Of a stretch of DNA of 64,000 nucleotides, positions 11,701-22,266 are shown one piece after another. The notes below the pieces were generated by a model that did not search any database, was not told the DNA's origin, and was given only the letters and a program-made list of their open reading frames with translations. The position numbers and the translations under genes are program-made. The stretch is from Onthophagus taurus (Eukaryota > Arthropoda > Insecta > Coleoptera > Scarabaeidae), in the NCBI RefSeq assembly GCF_036711975.1, contig NC_091972.1:1059001-1123000 (forward strand), read 5' to 3'. Positions within the stretch are counted from its first letter, which is position 1, and each line of letters opens with the position of its first letter.

Positions 11701-14700
11701 TGCTAAAAAGCAATTTATGAAACAATTAAATTTTCCCTTTGTGTTTAAAATATCAGTCAAGCGTATTAAAATTTAACTTACTGTCGGCGACGGTAAACAA
11801 ACGGGAACAATGTGTTGTCTGAATTTAACATTTCTATCCAGTTTCACCAAAGCTAAATCGTTTTTAAAATCGGATGGCGAATACGAAGGATGGACCTCTT
11901 TACGTTCTACGGAATAATCTTCGTAAGGAAGGTTTTCTTCTTGTCCTCGAACATCCCACTCCCCCAAGCGTATCCGTATATTCCCATTTGAAGTTCTAAA
12001 AAATAATCGATTATCATTATCTAATCAAAAATGACTTAATATTTTAAACAATGTCCGTGCAAGGAAACTCTAAAACGTGATAATCTATTTTAGTCCGCCC
12101 CTTCGTGATTTAATATCCGGCTGAAGGCGTTACAGTTCCACTTTAATCCCGAACGAGTTTTGCAAGAAATCTCATTTATTTCTGGTACTGATCTCAAAAA
12201 GAATCCCCTTTTGACCAAATCTCTGACAGCGAACGTAAAATATTCATCATCGAATTAATTTTTCTCGATGGAAATTTTTAATCTCGTGTTCAAATTGAAC
12301 TGAACATTAATATAAATGAAAATGTTTAAATTAGAACTAAAACTAGAAATCACACTAGAAACTTTCGAATTTTGCCGTGCGTTTTTTAAGAAAAGGTTTG
12401 AGGTTTCGGATGCCATGTTATAACCTTCTTCAGAAACTCGTTCGATCAGGTAGGTGAACGATAGATATCGTTATCAAATTTCACCGAGCAGTCCAAAGCT
12501 CTTAACGAACATTAATACCTTGCTCGGTGAAAGGTCATTCAGATCTTTTGATGATAAAAACTGCAACCCAAAAATCGAGAATCTGATACGGTTAACGGCA
12601 GAGCAGTGGCATAAAACATGCTCAACCGTCTCTGCTTCCTCCGCACATAGTCGGCATTCAACATCGTCGTCTCAACCCAACGTGGCGATGTTAATAAACA
12701 CCTTAGCATATCTCATTCCAGGAAAATTGGTCCACAGTAGGTGAAGTCTCTCTTCAGCCCATAGTCCAATCTTATATTTGGCCATCTCAAATGATACACC
12801 AACGCTAGTTCCGGCCCCACAAATGCTTTAGCGCTGCCCTCTCGTGCTAGCTCATCTACCGCTTCATTGCCAGCAACCCCAGAGTAACTCGGGGCCCAGA
12901 TCAGAGAAACTCTGTTATCACAACTCAGTGTGTTTAATGTTCTTTTACAATCATTAACCAGAGCTGACACCGTTTTCACGGAGAGCGGTTTGACTGTCTG
13001 AGAAAAGTCGTACTCTCATGTTCTTCACCCCTCCCTCAAGAAGGATTTTAGCACCCACGTCAATAGCAAATACTTCCGCCTGGAATACAGTACAGTACGT
13101 ACCCAGGCTGTAAGCTTGCTTATTTCGAGGTGTCTGGCAGTATACTCTTGACTTAACGATATTTTTCTCCAGGTTCATCTTTATGTTATTATGGTAAAAA
13201 TAAAATGATTTGTATTTCTTATTTTTATCAGTATAGTCCAGTATACTCCTCCAGTATACGGAACAGGAGTATACCAGTTCTGACTCCTTCCGGCATTTTT
13301 GATCCATCTGTGACCATGCAAATATCTGCCTGAACCAGAGAATTTTCATTTTCGATCCAGGACTGCCGTTCAGGCAGTACTATCTGGTATCGAGCATCAA
13401 TCACTGATAGTGATCCGACCTAATCAGACGGCATTGATAGCACAGTATCAGTGCTTATAATGTCTTCCACAGCCCATTGGTAGGACAAGTCAGAACAATT
13501 TTGAGCATATTGCTTAATGGTTGTTCTAGCCACTTTCTCTATATGCAAATGCAGAAGAGATAGGCCAAGCAGAACCTCCATTGCTAGAGTTGGCGTTGTG
13601 CTTATCGCACCAGAGATTGCAAATCCAGCTGCTCGTTGAATTCGTGAAAATTTACTGATAACTGAAGTCTGTCGGACTTTCCTATACCAGGCTGCTGCCC
13701 CGTATGTAATCATAGGTCTAACCACATTCACATAAGAGTATGATAACTCTGTCGCAAAACAAAACCAAAGAGGTTTTATGCCTCAGCATACCACCTCTTC
13801 CACATTGGATAAGCTGAGGAACAAACTTGTCGACTTTGCAATGACGAGTCAGAAACGGCTGAACATATGCTGCGCAATTACGTCGCCAGAGGCAGACTAA
13901 TGGTGGGTTTAGGATGTCAAACTTAACCTTAGCCGTAGCCGTAGCAGTAAGAAAAGTTAAACCAATGTGTTTCAATAGCACCGTTTAGGGAACCGCTTAA
14001 GGCTACGGTCTGCTATGGCCGATGTAGCCGTAATACCTAAAGTTGACCAACTTTTAACTTCTTACGTTTAGGACAAAATTTGAGCATGCGCACTAATGCG
14101 AAGGGTCAATGTTAAACTTGGCTACGTACAGCTGTTTTGTGTTTACATGTTGACATAACGGGCTGGTGTTTCAGTACTCGTTGCAAGTACTGAAACACGT
14201 TGCAGTAACGTTGCAAGTGGTGAACAGAGTATTCACCACACATTTTTACTTTTAAACGTTCCGTACTTTTCTCGTTATTTTATTAACTACATATTTAAAT
14301 TTTAAAATCTTAAAGTTGCTTCCTAAACGGGTCAGCTGTAAACGTTAAGTTCCTTAATGTTACGGTTACAACTACTGTTACGATTACGGTTACGTTTGAT
14401 ATCCTAAACCAGCCATAAGACACAACATTTTCGATAACATTTTTTTACATAACACCTACCGACATAAAGGAACAAGACCTTGGAGCAATATTAAGGTTCC
14501 TTAAGGACCTACATTTGCCCTAAACTTTTGGAGAACTAAAGTTACAATAGATAAATAGATAAAGAAATATATCTAAAATGAAAAAAAATCCATGAAAACC
14601 AATATATGAAACAACCGACATCTTTTCTAATTGAAATAAGAAAGAATAGTCGAGCATTATTTAGAGCTTTGTGATGTAAATGGGTCAAGATTTAATCAAT

Positions 14701-16734
14701 ACTTGAGTTTCACTGAACATTTCTTACTATTATAGACTTAAACTTTACTTACGAAGCTACACAATGAGCAGCAGTAACAATCCACCGTTCGTTCAATAAA
14801 GCTCCTCCGCAAGCTAATTTCTTAGAAAGAAACCCAGTTTTGATAAGGGCCACTTGCCAAGGATGAGAACCAAATCCAGTGGAATGACCACCTACAATTC
14901 TATTACTTCTTGTATAAAGTTCTCCACATGCTAAAAATAAAAGCAAATTTAAACACATTTATCGTATATACATTTACTAAAAAAGAACTACATGAAATCG
15001 TGAACTAGGAAAAATTTAATTAATAAGAATAAAGAAATAAAATTGAAAGGTGCATTAGTTATTTCTACATGATTGCTTATCAGTGTTTATATGTTACTTG
15101 GTCACAATTTTGTTCCTATCGGAAATGATGATAGATTGAAGGCGGAAATTGGAGGCTAGCGCATCGGAACGCAGCCGTAGTAAATGGGGTATGAAATATG
15201 AGCTGTAATTGCACGAGTTCTGTTCGTGTTATTGATAGTAATTACATACTACAAGACCCGTGTAGTTTAACTTTTTATTAAACGAAAAAATGAATGTTTC
15301 AAATATTTTAATGCAGAATCCTTACAATTTTAGGAATTTACTTCCTAAAGTTCATTGTTATGTAAAATCCTCTTAGACCACATTCTGGGTCGCTCGAAAG
15401 AAAATATTTACTTTGAAAATTTGCGTTGGATATAAATCCAATTACTTTTATGGAGAAGAGCCGGAATTGGCAAAACCGTAACTGTAAATTTTTCTCTAGA
15501 AACTTTATCTAGCGGTAATCGCATTCGAAAAAGTTCGTGCTGAAGAAATAATACTTTTTAATCATTCATTTTCGTAAAGTTAATTTTTAAAATCGTATTA
15601 ATTCAATAATGATAAAAAGTTTTTTAATGGCCCTCACGAAATGGACCCATTTTAAAAGAGCATTCAAACGGTTACACTAGAAAAGAGTAATTAAAACTCT
15701 TTCATTTCGTTTTAAACCTTCTATAAAAGTTTTTATTGGAAAATTCAATTAACTTGCATCAAAAATGTAAACGTAATGAAATTTTTTTATTACAAAAATG
15801 TTTAATTTTTCTTCATTTTCTCACTCAAAGAAGTTTTATTAAAAAATAAATCAAATTTCGATTACACACTAATTTTATTTTAATAGAAATGTGTTTTAAT
15901 TCAGAAATAATATAAAAACAGCAGTGATCAAAATATTTAAGGAAATTGTGCTATACTTCTACATTAAAGAAAGTGAACAAATCTAACGAACTATAGTGTC
16001 CAAAATGATTCTATGTATTTTTAATTTACCCTTATGACTTAAATCGTGTTTAGATGGTTGATCTTGTTCATAAAGGGGCTCATCATCGTAGTAAACGGGA
16101 TGGTATGAAGGTCTATCGACGCTGTTCGTGTCTGGATAATCGGCGTCTGAGGGTGGATAATGACTCACTAGATGATAAGTGTCTTCATATTGACAATATT
16201 ATTAATTAAGAAACCATTTTTGAGTACTCGGATTCAAAATTAACACAAAAATCTAAATATTTGTTTTAAACTTACTTGCGTTATGTAAAACTTGTGGTGG
16301 GTTTCTTGTAGGGGATGGGGTATCCCGATCAACACAACAAGACCAAATCATTCCTCCGGAACATAGATCCATCGGTCTTCCTCCGCTTATCACACAGCTT
16401 ATACTTAATCCACACTCATATTTTACTCCCTTGTATCTACATGATTGTGGAATCACTATAAGAAGAAAAAATGTATAAAAATAAAATTTTTAATTTATAA
16501 TTTTTTCATGAAAAATTCTTGATTACTTCGTCCAATCATATCGATAAATCCTGGAGTTTCCGATAAACTAACTGGATTTCTTCGTCCTAATTGATCTAAT
16601 AGCATCAATTCTTGAGTTTGCTTTGGATTAGGCACAGCCGTTGCTCTAAAGAAACAGCATAACCACGCGAAAACCAATGCACAACCCCGACCGCGTGAAG
16701 ACGAAAACATCTTCGCCGAGAACCATTCACCCAC
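8729..16734 (-). CDS. CLIP-like trypsin-type serine protease A
   Basis: Seven exons with matching phases: 16527-16734, 16276-16455, 16030-16167, 14753-14930, 11782-11995, 11446-11637 and 8729-8905, giving 428 residues. Signal peptide to about residue 33 ([12 protein letters not shown]). A six-Cys knot (75, 84, 90, 101, 109, 110; [11 protein letters not shown]) resembles a CLIP domain. A Pro/Tyr/Asp-rich linker follows. Activation is expected after Arg186 (R|IVGG). The catalytic triad is His231 (TAAHC), Asp281 (NDLALVKL) and Ser380 (GDSGGP). Asp374 in RDSCQ predicts trypsin-like cleavage after Arg/Lys. It would be a secreted zymogen, related to insect stubble-type or CLIP proteases that act in cuticle, epithelial or immune cascades; the exact role is unknown. 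The last intron contains a LINE, another two LINE relics. An alternative first exon pair lies at 20.7-21.2 kb. Confidence 0.9.
8949..11375 (+). mobile_element. 5'-truncated LINE in last intron of protease A, 17-bp TSD
   Basis: Flanked by a perfect 17-bp duplication TTAATTAATGATGTAAA at 8932-8948 and 11376-11392. The strand is strongly purine-rich. Inserted antisense to the host gene, 27 bp upstream of the acceptor side of its last exon as read from the gene (acceptor at 8906). The 5' part with the endonuclease is missing. The 3' end is AT-rich without a long poly(A). Confidence 0.92.
8981..11237 (+). pseudogene. LINE ORF2: reverse transcriptase, frameshifted
   Basis: Three overlapping frames make one broken reverse transcriptase. 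Frame 1 (8981-9598) holds a basic linker and [18 protein letters not shown] (RT motif 1). Frame 2 (9553-9987) holds [31 protein letters not shown] and [13 protein letters not shown]. Frame 3 (9900-11237) holds [16 protein letters not shown] and the active-site [11 protein letters not shown], followed by the thumb and a C-terminal zinc knuckle [18 protein letters not shown]. Shift 1 lies at a run of ten G at 9561-9570. Shift 2 is near 9975, where the usual linker between YMET and DKLSD is also shortened. No RNase H was seen, so this differs from the LINE at 4.5 kb. It looks fairly young apart from these two indels. Confidence 0.85.
11996..12473. other. Intronic sequence of protease A
   Basis: No gene. 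At about 12330-12370 there is a short degraded piece of the foldback arm (AGAACTAAAACTAGAAATC and TTTGCCGTGCG). Confidence 0.4.
12474..13733 (-). mobile_element. Degraded RNase H LINE relic
   Basis: Read on the minus strand from 13733: reverse transcriptase end ([28 protein letters not shown]), then RNase H pieces ([39 protein letters not shown]) and a zinc knuckle ([19 protein letters not shown]), with a stop at 12474-12476. Several frameshifts and a small AT-rich insertion around 13150-13260 break it. It lies in the intron of protease A between the exons ending at 14753 and starting at 11995. The fragments at 53.6-55.2 kb are the same family, and cover the part just upstream as well. Confidence 0.8.
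13734..14545 (+). mobile_element. LINE 3' fragment related to the 4.5-kb copy, split by a MITE
   Basis: 13734-13897 matches 5672-5850 of the LINE at 4.5 kb (ATGATAACTCTGTCGCAAAA; CACCTCTTCCACATTGGA), and 14419-14545 matches 5850-5975 (CACCTACCGACATAAAGG; GACCTACATTTGCCCTAAAC). Compared with that copy it lacks about 55 bp after GCCTCAGCA, but keeps the zinc-knuckle segment that the other copy has lost. It abuts the opposite-strand LINE relic at about 13733. A 515-bp MITE (13901-14415) sits in the middle. Confidence 0.82.
13901..14415. mobile_element. PIF/Harbinger-like MITE, TAA target duplication
   Basis: Terminal inverted repeats begin TGGTGGGTTTAGGATGTCAA at the left and read TGGCTGGTTTAGGATATCAA from the right; similarity continues for about 40 bp. 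It is flanked by TAA at 13898-13900 and 14416-14418. The related LINE at 5850-5860 shows the empty site (CTAAGACACAAC), so the ends and the 3-bp duplication are directly supported. TWA/TNA duplications are typical of PIF/Harbinger elements. No coding capacity. Confidence 0.88.
14931..16029. other. Intron of protease A
   Basis: About 1.1 kb of AT-rich intron without recognisable genes or repeats. Confidence 0.5.
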
Positions 16735-17511
16735 TTACTGAAGACATGTGGAACACCGTCTCTTGAGGAGCAACGGTTGGTCGCGACTAAAGGAACTTTG
16801 TAACAGTCGTCGTCTTCGTATCGTTGCGACTTTCGACGGATACTCTTCGTCGCCGTTGTCGTTACAAACAGTGCTTCAATCGCTTCCTTCCTCCCCAAGA
16901 AAAGAAACCAAAAGATGGCACGGGTAAGTGAAAGCTATGCTAATGACTTTTAACCCATTGTATTCCGTAATAGCCTCGTGTGACCATCATACGAAGAAGT
17001 GGTAGAAGAAATGGATCGAATTGAACTCCTTTTGCCTTCAAGGTTTAAGAAAAATTCACGAAAAATAACATTTTCTTTCAAATATCGTTTGCGTTGTTGT
17101 TCTTTGATTCACTGAAATTTTCATTTCCACGCTTTCAGAGGTAATTGGATCAGCGGTAAAAGTGAAAGAAATTGTTAAATTGGGAACTTTCACGTAAACT
17201 TATAATAAAAAAAATTGTTTGATTTAATTCCACCTATTTCGAATAAGTTACAAATCATAATTTCTTTTTTTTACTGTTAAGCAATCTTTAGTAGCTTGTC
17301 AATTAAATCACGAACGATTTCATTGTCTGTCTTTTTAATGTTGCAATGTTTGTTGTGCAATTGATATAAGTGGACAGTGTCTAAATTGTATCAAAGGATA
17401 TCCGGTTTATTAAAAAGGATTAATAATTTCTTATAAAAATGGTTGACATTCGATGATAAATAAAATAACTGATAATTCCAAAATTACTAACTATAAAGTT
17501 CTCCTTTATTA
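16735..17511. other. Upstream region of the proximal first exon of protease A
   Basis: Immediately upstream of the Met codon at 16734 the sequence is GC-richer (to about 16900) and may be 5' UTR. The rest is AT-rich with no gene. If the distal first exon is used, this is intron. Confidence 0.4.
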
Positions 17512-17513
17512 TA

Positions 17514-18162
17514 CAGGGTGTCTCAGCGAGACCGGTCATTAGACGTTTCTGGGGTTCTGGCCAAACAAAAAATTTGAGAATGCAGACTTAAGTATTGTAT
17601 GGGCCATATGGGATACAAAAGATGTAGAATGAGACACCGAAGATGACTAAAAAATAAAATATGGGAGGTGCCATTTAAAAAAATGAAGTTATGGTACTTC
17701 CAAATTTTGAAAAGTTAACGTGCCATAGTAAAGTGATCAAACGTTCTAGACCGCAGTTCTCGGCACCAAAACATACTCCATCATGTTGCTTAAGCATGTT
17801 CTCAATCCTAAATTGATATCCCAAAAATTGAGTGTTTTCTGATTTTTTGAACAAATGTCTGCTGGAGCAGTATTTTCTAGAAAAATTCGAATAACTCGAG
17901 AACGACCGAATCAAATTGCAAAAAGTAAAGTTATTTATAAACCTTGAAAACAGACAAATCCAAATATGTAAAAATATACAGGGTGTTCCATTTAAAAAAA
18001 TTAAGTTTGCGGCGACTTCCGGTATAACCGGAAGTACAAGAAATCTAAAAATATTTTAGACGAAGAGATCGTAATTGATAATACTTAAGTCTGAATTCTC
18101 AAATTTTTATTTTCGCCAGAACCCCAGAAATGTCTAATGACCGGTCTCGCTGAGACAACCTG
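17514..18162. mobile_element. MITE with mariner-like ends, TA duplication
   Basis: Inverted repeats of about 85 bp: left start CAGGGTGTCTCAGCGAGACC, right end read inward CAGGTTGTCTCAGCGAGACC. Flanked by TA (17512-17513 and 18163-18164). No transposase. A second CAGGGTGTTCCATTTAAA motif sits inside at about 17978, suggesting an older fused end. It directly abuts the next element. Confidence 0.82.
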
Positions 18163-18168
18163 TATATA

Positions 18169-19865
18169 CAGGGTGTTCCGGTGACTCGGGGCATAAAATT
18201 AACCTCATATAGTAGAGCAAAAATGATGACGATTCGTGAAAAAAAGTTATTATAAAAGTCTTCAAATGGCCAAGATATGGGCCATCAAAGTTCAGAAATT
18301 TTAACACATTTTTCTAAATATTTTCAATACCATTTATGGTAGAGCGTTGAAATTTGGTAGAGGGTAAACAAATATCAAGCAAAATCATTGAGCCAATTTT
18401 AACTTTGATCGGGCGGCGGCAAACATGCTATACAGGTGTCCCTAAAATTTGTTTGCTCAGAACTTTTTTGTTCGGTCGTAACCCTACATTTATTTTTGTA
18501 CTTTTTAATAGAAAATTTATTTTAGAAACTTTTATCACTCTTTGAAAATTTTGATAACATTGACTGTTTTCGAGTTATACGCGAAAATATTAAGCTTCGA
18601 TTTCAATGGTAACACTAAAAAAACGAAGTCTTCGAAAAAGTCAAGGTTGGCCATGGCAATTAAAAAAAAACAACTTGCTGTCAACTTGCTTATGTCGTTT
18701 AAACACAAACGATAGTTCTGTTAGTTAGTTATTATTAATTTTAAGTGTTCAAAATGGAGAGTTACACATTTAGTGAACAAACTGACATGATTTTGATATT
18801 AGGGCAATGTCAATGCATATTGCAGTCGCAGTGGGCAATTGGCCAGTGTGCGCAATAATGCAGCACAAAATCCAAATTGATGATCAGTTTTTAGAAAAAG
18901 TACTTTTTACAGATGAATCCACTTTTTCTAAACATGGAATCACCACTTTGAGAAATTTACATAGTTGGGCAGACGAAAATCCAAGATTTAAGAAAACTTG
19001 GAAATCACAATGGAGATTTTCTCATAACGTTTGGGCTGGCATTGTGGGCGATGTAATTATTGGACCCGTTTTCTTACCATCAAGGCTGGATGGACATACA
19101 TATAGGCGACATTTAGAGAAATTAGATGATTTTTGAGATAATGTTCTTTTAAACACAAGGCAAGCAATGTGGTATATGCATGATGGTGCTCCTGCGCATA
19201 ACACACAGGCTGTCCAGGAATTTCTGAGGGAACGTTTTCCGGGACGGTGGATTGAACGAAGAGTAGGTGCACCCATAAGTTGGCCCCCTGATCGCCGGAT
19301 CTTACACCTGTAGATTTTTATTTATGGGAACGCGTTAAATCGCTAGTTTACTGCGTTGAAATAACTTCAGTTGATCAACTGAGGTTACGAATTGTTGATT
19401 CATTTGATCAACTTCGAACTGAGATCAATGGTCTCCGCAGAGTGCGCTTTAATTTAAGACGGCGATATCAGGCAGTGTTTTTGAACATCTGCTTTAGTAT
19501 TTTTTTCTTCTTTTTTATTTATTACTATTTGTTTATAATTTTATGTTCTTGTTAATATTTTTGTTAAAAGTTCTGAGCAAACAAATTTTAGGGACAGCCT
19601 GTATAGCATGGTTGCCGCCGCCCGATAAAAGTCAAAATTGGTTCAATGATTTTGCTTGATATTTGTTTACCCTGTACCAAATTTCAACGCTCTATCATAA
19701 ATGGTATTGAAAATATTTAGAAAAATGTGTTAAAATTTCTGAACTTTGATGGCCCATATCTTGGCCATTTGAAGACTTTTATAATAATTTTTTTTCACGA
19801 ATCGTCATCATTTTTGCTCTAGTATATGAGGTTAATTTTATGCCCCGAGTCACCGGAACACCCTG
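18169..19865 (+). mobile_element. Mariner/Tc1-type transposon with about 300-bp inverted repeats
   Basis: Both ends start CAGGGTGTTCCGGTGACTCG, and the inverted repeats remain nearly identical for about 300 bp (18169-18467 and about 19568-19865). TATA flanks both sides, consistent with a TA target. The centre holds a broken transposase. Terminal repeats this long are much longer than the 20-30 bp of classical mariner elements. Confidence 0.9.
18754..19495 (+). pseudogene. Broken DDE transposase (Tc1/mariner superfamily)
   Basis: Starts MESYTFSEQTDMILILGQC, then jumps by deletion and frameshift into the DDE domain. Visible blocks are LFTDESTFSKHG (first catalytic Asp), HNVWAGIVGDVIIGPVF, WYMHDGAPAHNTQAVQEFL (second Asp), FPGRWIERR and WPPD. 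A stop follows the block ending KLDDF, and another lies beyond the RRILHL region. The DNA-binding N-terminus is largely deleted, so it is inactive. Confidence 0.85.
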
Positions 19866-19869
19866 TATA

Positions 19870-20687
19870 AAGTGTAACAAAAGTTTAGAAATGCCTAATT
19901 TACTTATAAATGAAATATGCCATAACATTCCCACTTATTGTGGTAGAAGAGTTAATAAAGGTGCTAACTCCAATACTTTAGTTAAACTAAATCAACTAAT
20001 TAAAATATCATTTAAAGCCAAATTTAGCTTTAAAATATGTTTAAATGAATTTAAAATGTGTGTCAGTAAGTGCTTTTAATTTCACTCCCTCTCTAAAAAG
20101 CAGGAAGTTTGGGAACAATGGGACAGCTCTAATTCTTCCTTGTCACATCCTCATGCTTGAAATGCTCCAGTTTGCGGTTTTGAGTTCGCTCGCAACACTC
20201 GTTGGGTAATTCGCTATTGTTTCAAGGCGACATTGTTAGAAATATCACAAAAAATCAGTTTTGCGATAATTACACATTTGGCACAACTTTTATTATGAGT
20301 ACTAGTTCCTAAACACATTCTCTTTCGAAACTTTTTTTGCGGTAATTATAATTTATTTTGTTATCATTGTAGGTTTTTTTTTTTAATTTAGAAAACTTTG
20401 TAAATGAAATAATAACTTTGAGGTTCATTTTAAAGTCAAATCATGCAAATACGGTCTCACTTGAGATTTTATTTACCTACTTTACTTTCACAACAATTTA
20501 AAATCGTTTATCTCCTCGTGAGGGAGAATTCGCAATTTAGTCGACTTTTTTTTTTTTATTCGCCGAAGAAAGTGGCTTACTTCTACTTTCATTCGATCGA
20601 AAGATAAACGTATTGTTACTGAAGAGTAATGAGTTATATTATTTTCTAGATTGTAATTTTATTTGTTTTATTAAATGTTTTACTTAC
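19870..20687. other. Intronic or intergenic spacer
   Basis: No gene or repeat that I can recognise; short T-runs near 20375 and 20550. It is intron if the distal first exons of protease A are used. Confidence 0.4.
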
Positions 20688-21181
20688 ATTCCATGTCATC
20701 GAAAAAACGAAGCTTTGTAGATTTTTCTTTTTTTGGTTTAACATCTAAAAATAAAAAAGTATTTAAAACAAAACTATTTCGAGGGATTTTATTCAAATCA
20801 AATTAATGAAACGTGAAATGAAATTCTAGTCTATACGAAAACGGGTCATTCAATTTATAAAAATGGGAAATTTCAATTCTAGTCATCATTTATTTGTACA
20901 AAAAGTTTTGCAACAATACTAAAAATGATGTGGGTATAGAAAATTGAAATTTCAATTTGCGTTTCAATGTATGTATTGTTCTGTTACTATAAACGAAACG
21001 TATTCAAATATTTATAACCAATTTAACTTTGCAATGTAACAAGAAATTTTAATAAAATACACAAAGTTTAAATTAAATATTTAAATTTATTGTACCCACC
21101 TTCAATATCATTTTCTAAGCATGAAATAATAGTTATCATCCAAAACCAAAGTAAAATAGTCGAAAGAGAATAATTGACCAT
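20688..21181 (-). CDS. Distal alternative 5' exons of protease A
   Basis: Two splice-bordered exons: 21100-21181 encodes Met plus a signal peptide (MVNYSLSTILLWFWMI...) and ends at GTGGGT; 20688-20744 lies between TTTTTAG and GTAAGT and encodes a basic/acidic linker (DVKPKKEKSTKLRFFDDME). Phases are 1 then 1, exactly what the 16276-16455 exon of protease A needs (it would read DDMELIPQSC). Used instead of the 16.7-kb exon it gives a 405-residue preproprotein with a different signal peptide. No other minus-strand acceptor of the right kind lies between. It could alternatively be the remnant of a lost gene. Transcript evidence would decide. Confidence 0.62.
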
Positions 21182-22190
21182 TTTCAGGAAAGAAGAAAGA
21201 ATCAGAGTGGAACAGGCAGTTTCACTGTTTCACGGTTTTGAACAAAAAATGTTGGGTCTTTTATAGTTAACAACATCCACACACTTTTTTGATTACTTAA
21301 AAAATTAATTTTTTTAGTACGAAATTTGTTAATCTATACACTATTTATTTAACCACATGTCGGATCACTGATGATCGGGCTACTGATTTGTTTTGGAGTG
21401 GAACCAGACTGAGACAAAGTGAGAGTAAAATCTCTTAACACCGAGCCGGTGTTACATTGGAGAAATTTAATGTAATTTTTTTCGAATGTCCGAATAATAT
21501 TCTCCACTCAGTTTACAACCGTTTCTCTTCAACTTTAAACGCATTTTTAGCCTATAAGATTACCAAAGAATTCCCAACTTTTACTTAAACTTTTCAAGTG
21601 AAAATTGTTCTAATTAAATTACAACATATAATTATTTCGAAAATCTTTGTATCAAAAAGGTTTCATTTTCATAAAAATCACTTTCACTTAATTATGTTCT
21701 TTAAAAGTTTACGTACATCATATGATTCATGTATAAAGGACGTCAAATAGGAGTACCCAGAAGAAGAGAAATTACGTTTTCGGTGAAATGTCAAGCAACA
21801 AAAACAAGACTTTCACTCTTTAAATCTTCCACTCTTTATCCATTCTGAACGAGAAACCGCGCGGTGGTGGGCGCCACAACTATAAGCTCACGCGGCTTCG
21901 GCACCTGCCTTTGGGTTAAGGTTAAGTCTATGACACACTTTCTTTAGGAAAGGTCTAAGTCAGTCGGTGGAATGTAGAGAGAAAGCTAAAGTTAGATTTA
22001 CACCGTAACAGAAAAAAAAATAGTTTCCTGCTTAGTTCTCTAAGAAAAAAAATAAGAACGAAGAGTTGCAACAATTTATAACCCATGCATTGAATGACAC
22101 CGATGATAAATTTAATGAAAACTTGACGATTTTATAGCAGAATTTTATTGATTTATTTACACAAACAAAAATATGAAAGTTTATAAATTA
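21182..22190. other. Spacer between proteases A and B
   Basis: Holds the presumed promoter of the distal first exon of protease A (AT-rich, with a GC-richer block near 21860-21910) and the 3' flank of protease B. No gene seen. Confidence 0.4.
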
Positions 22191-22196
22191 TTTATT
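22191..22196 (-). terminator. Candidate poly(A) signal of protease B
   Basis: AATAAA on the minus strand, 71 bp after the stop codon of protease B; a conventional position for a polyadenylation signal. Confidence 0.5.
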
Positions 22197-22266
22197 ACTC
22201 GTAAAAAAATATATTTAAATACATTAGAATATTTTACATAATATACATCAAATTTACAGTTATATT

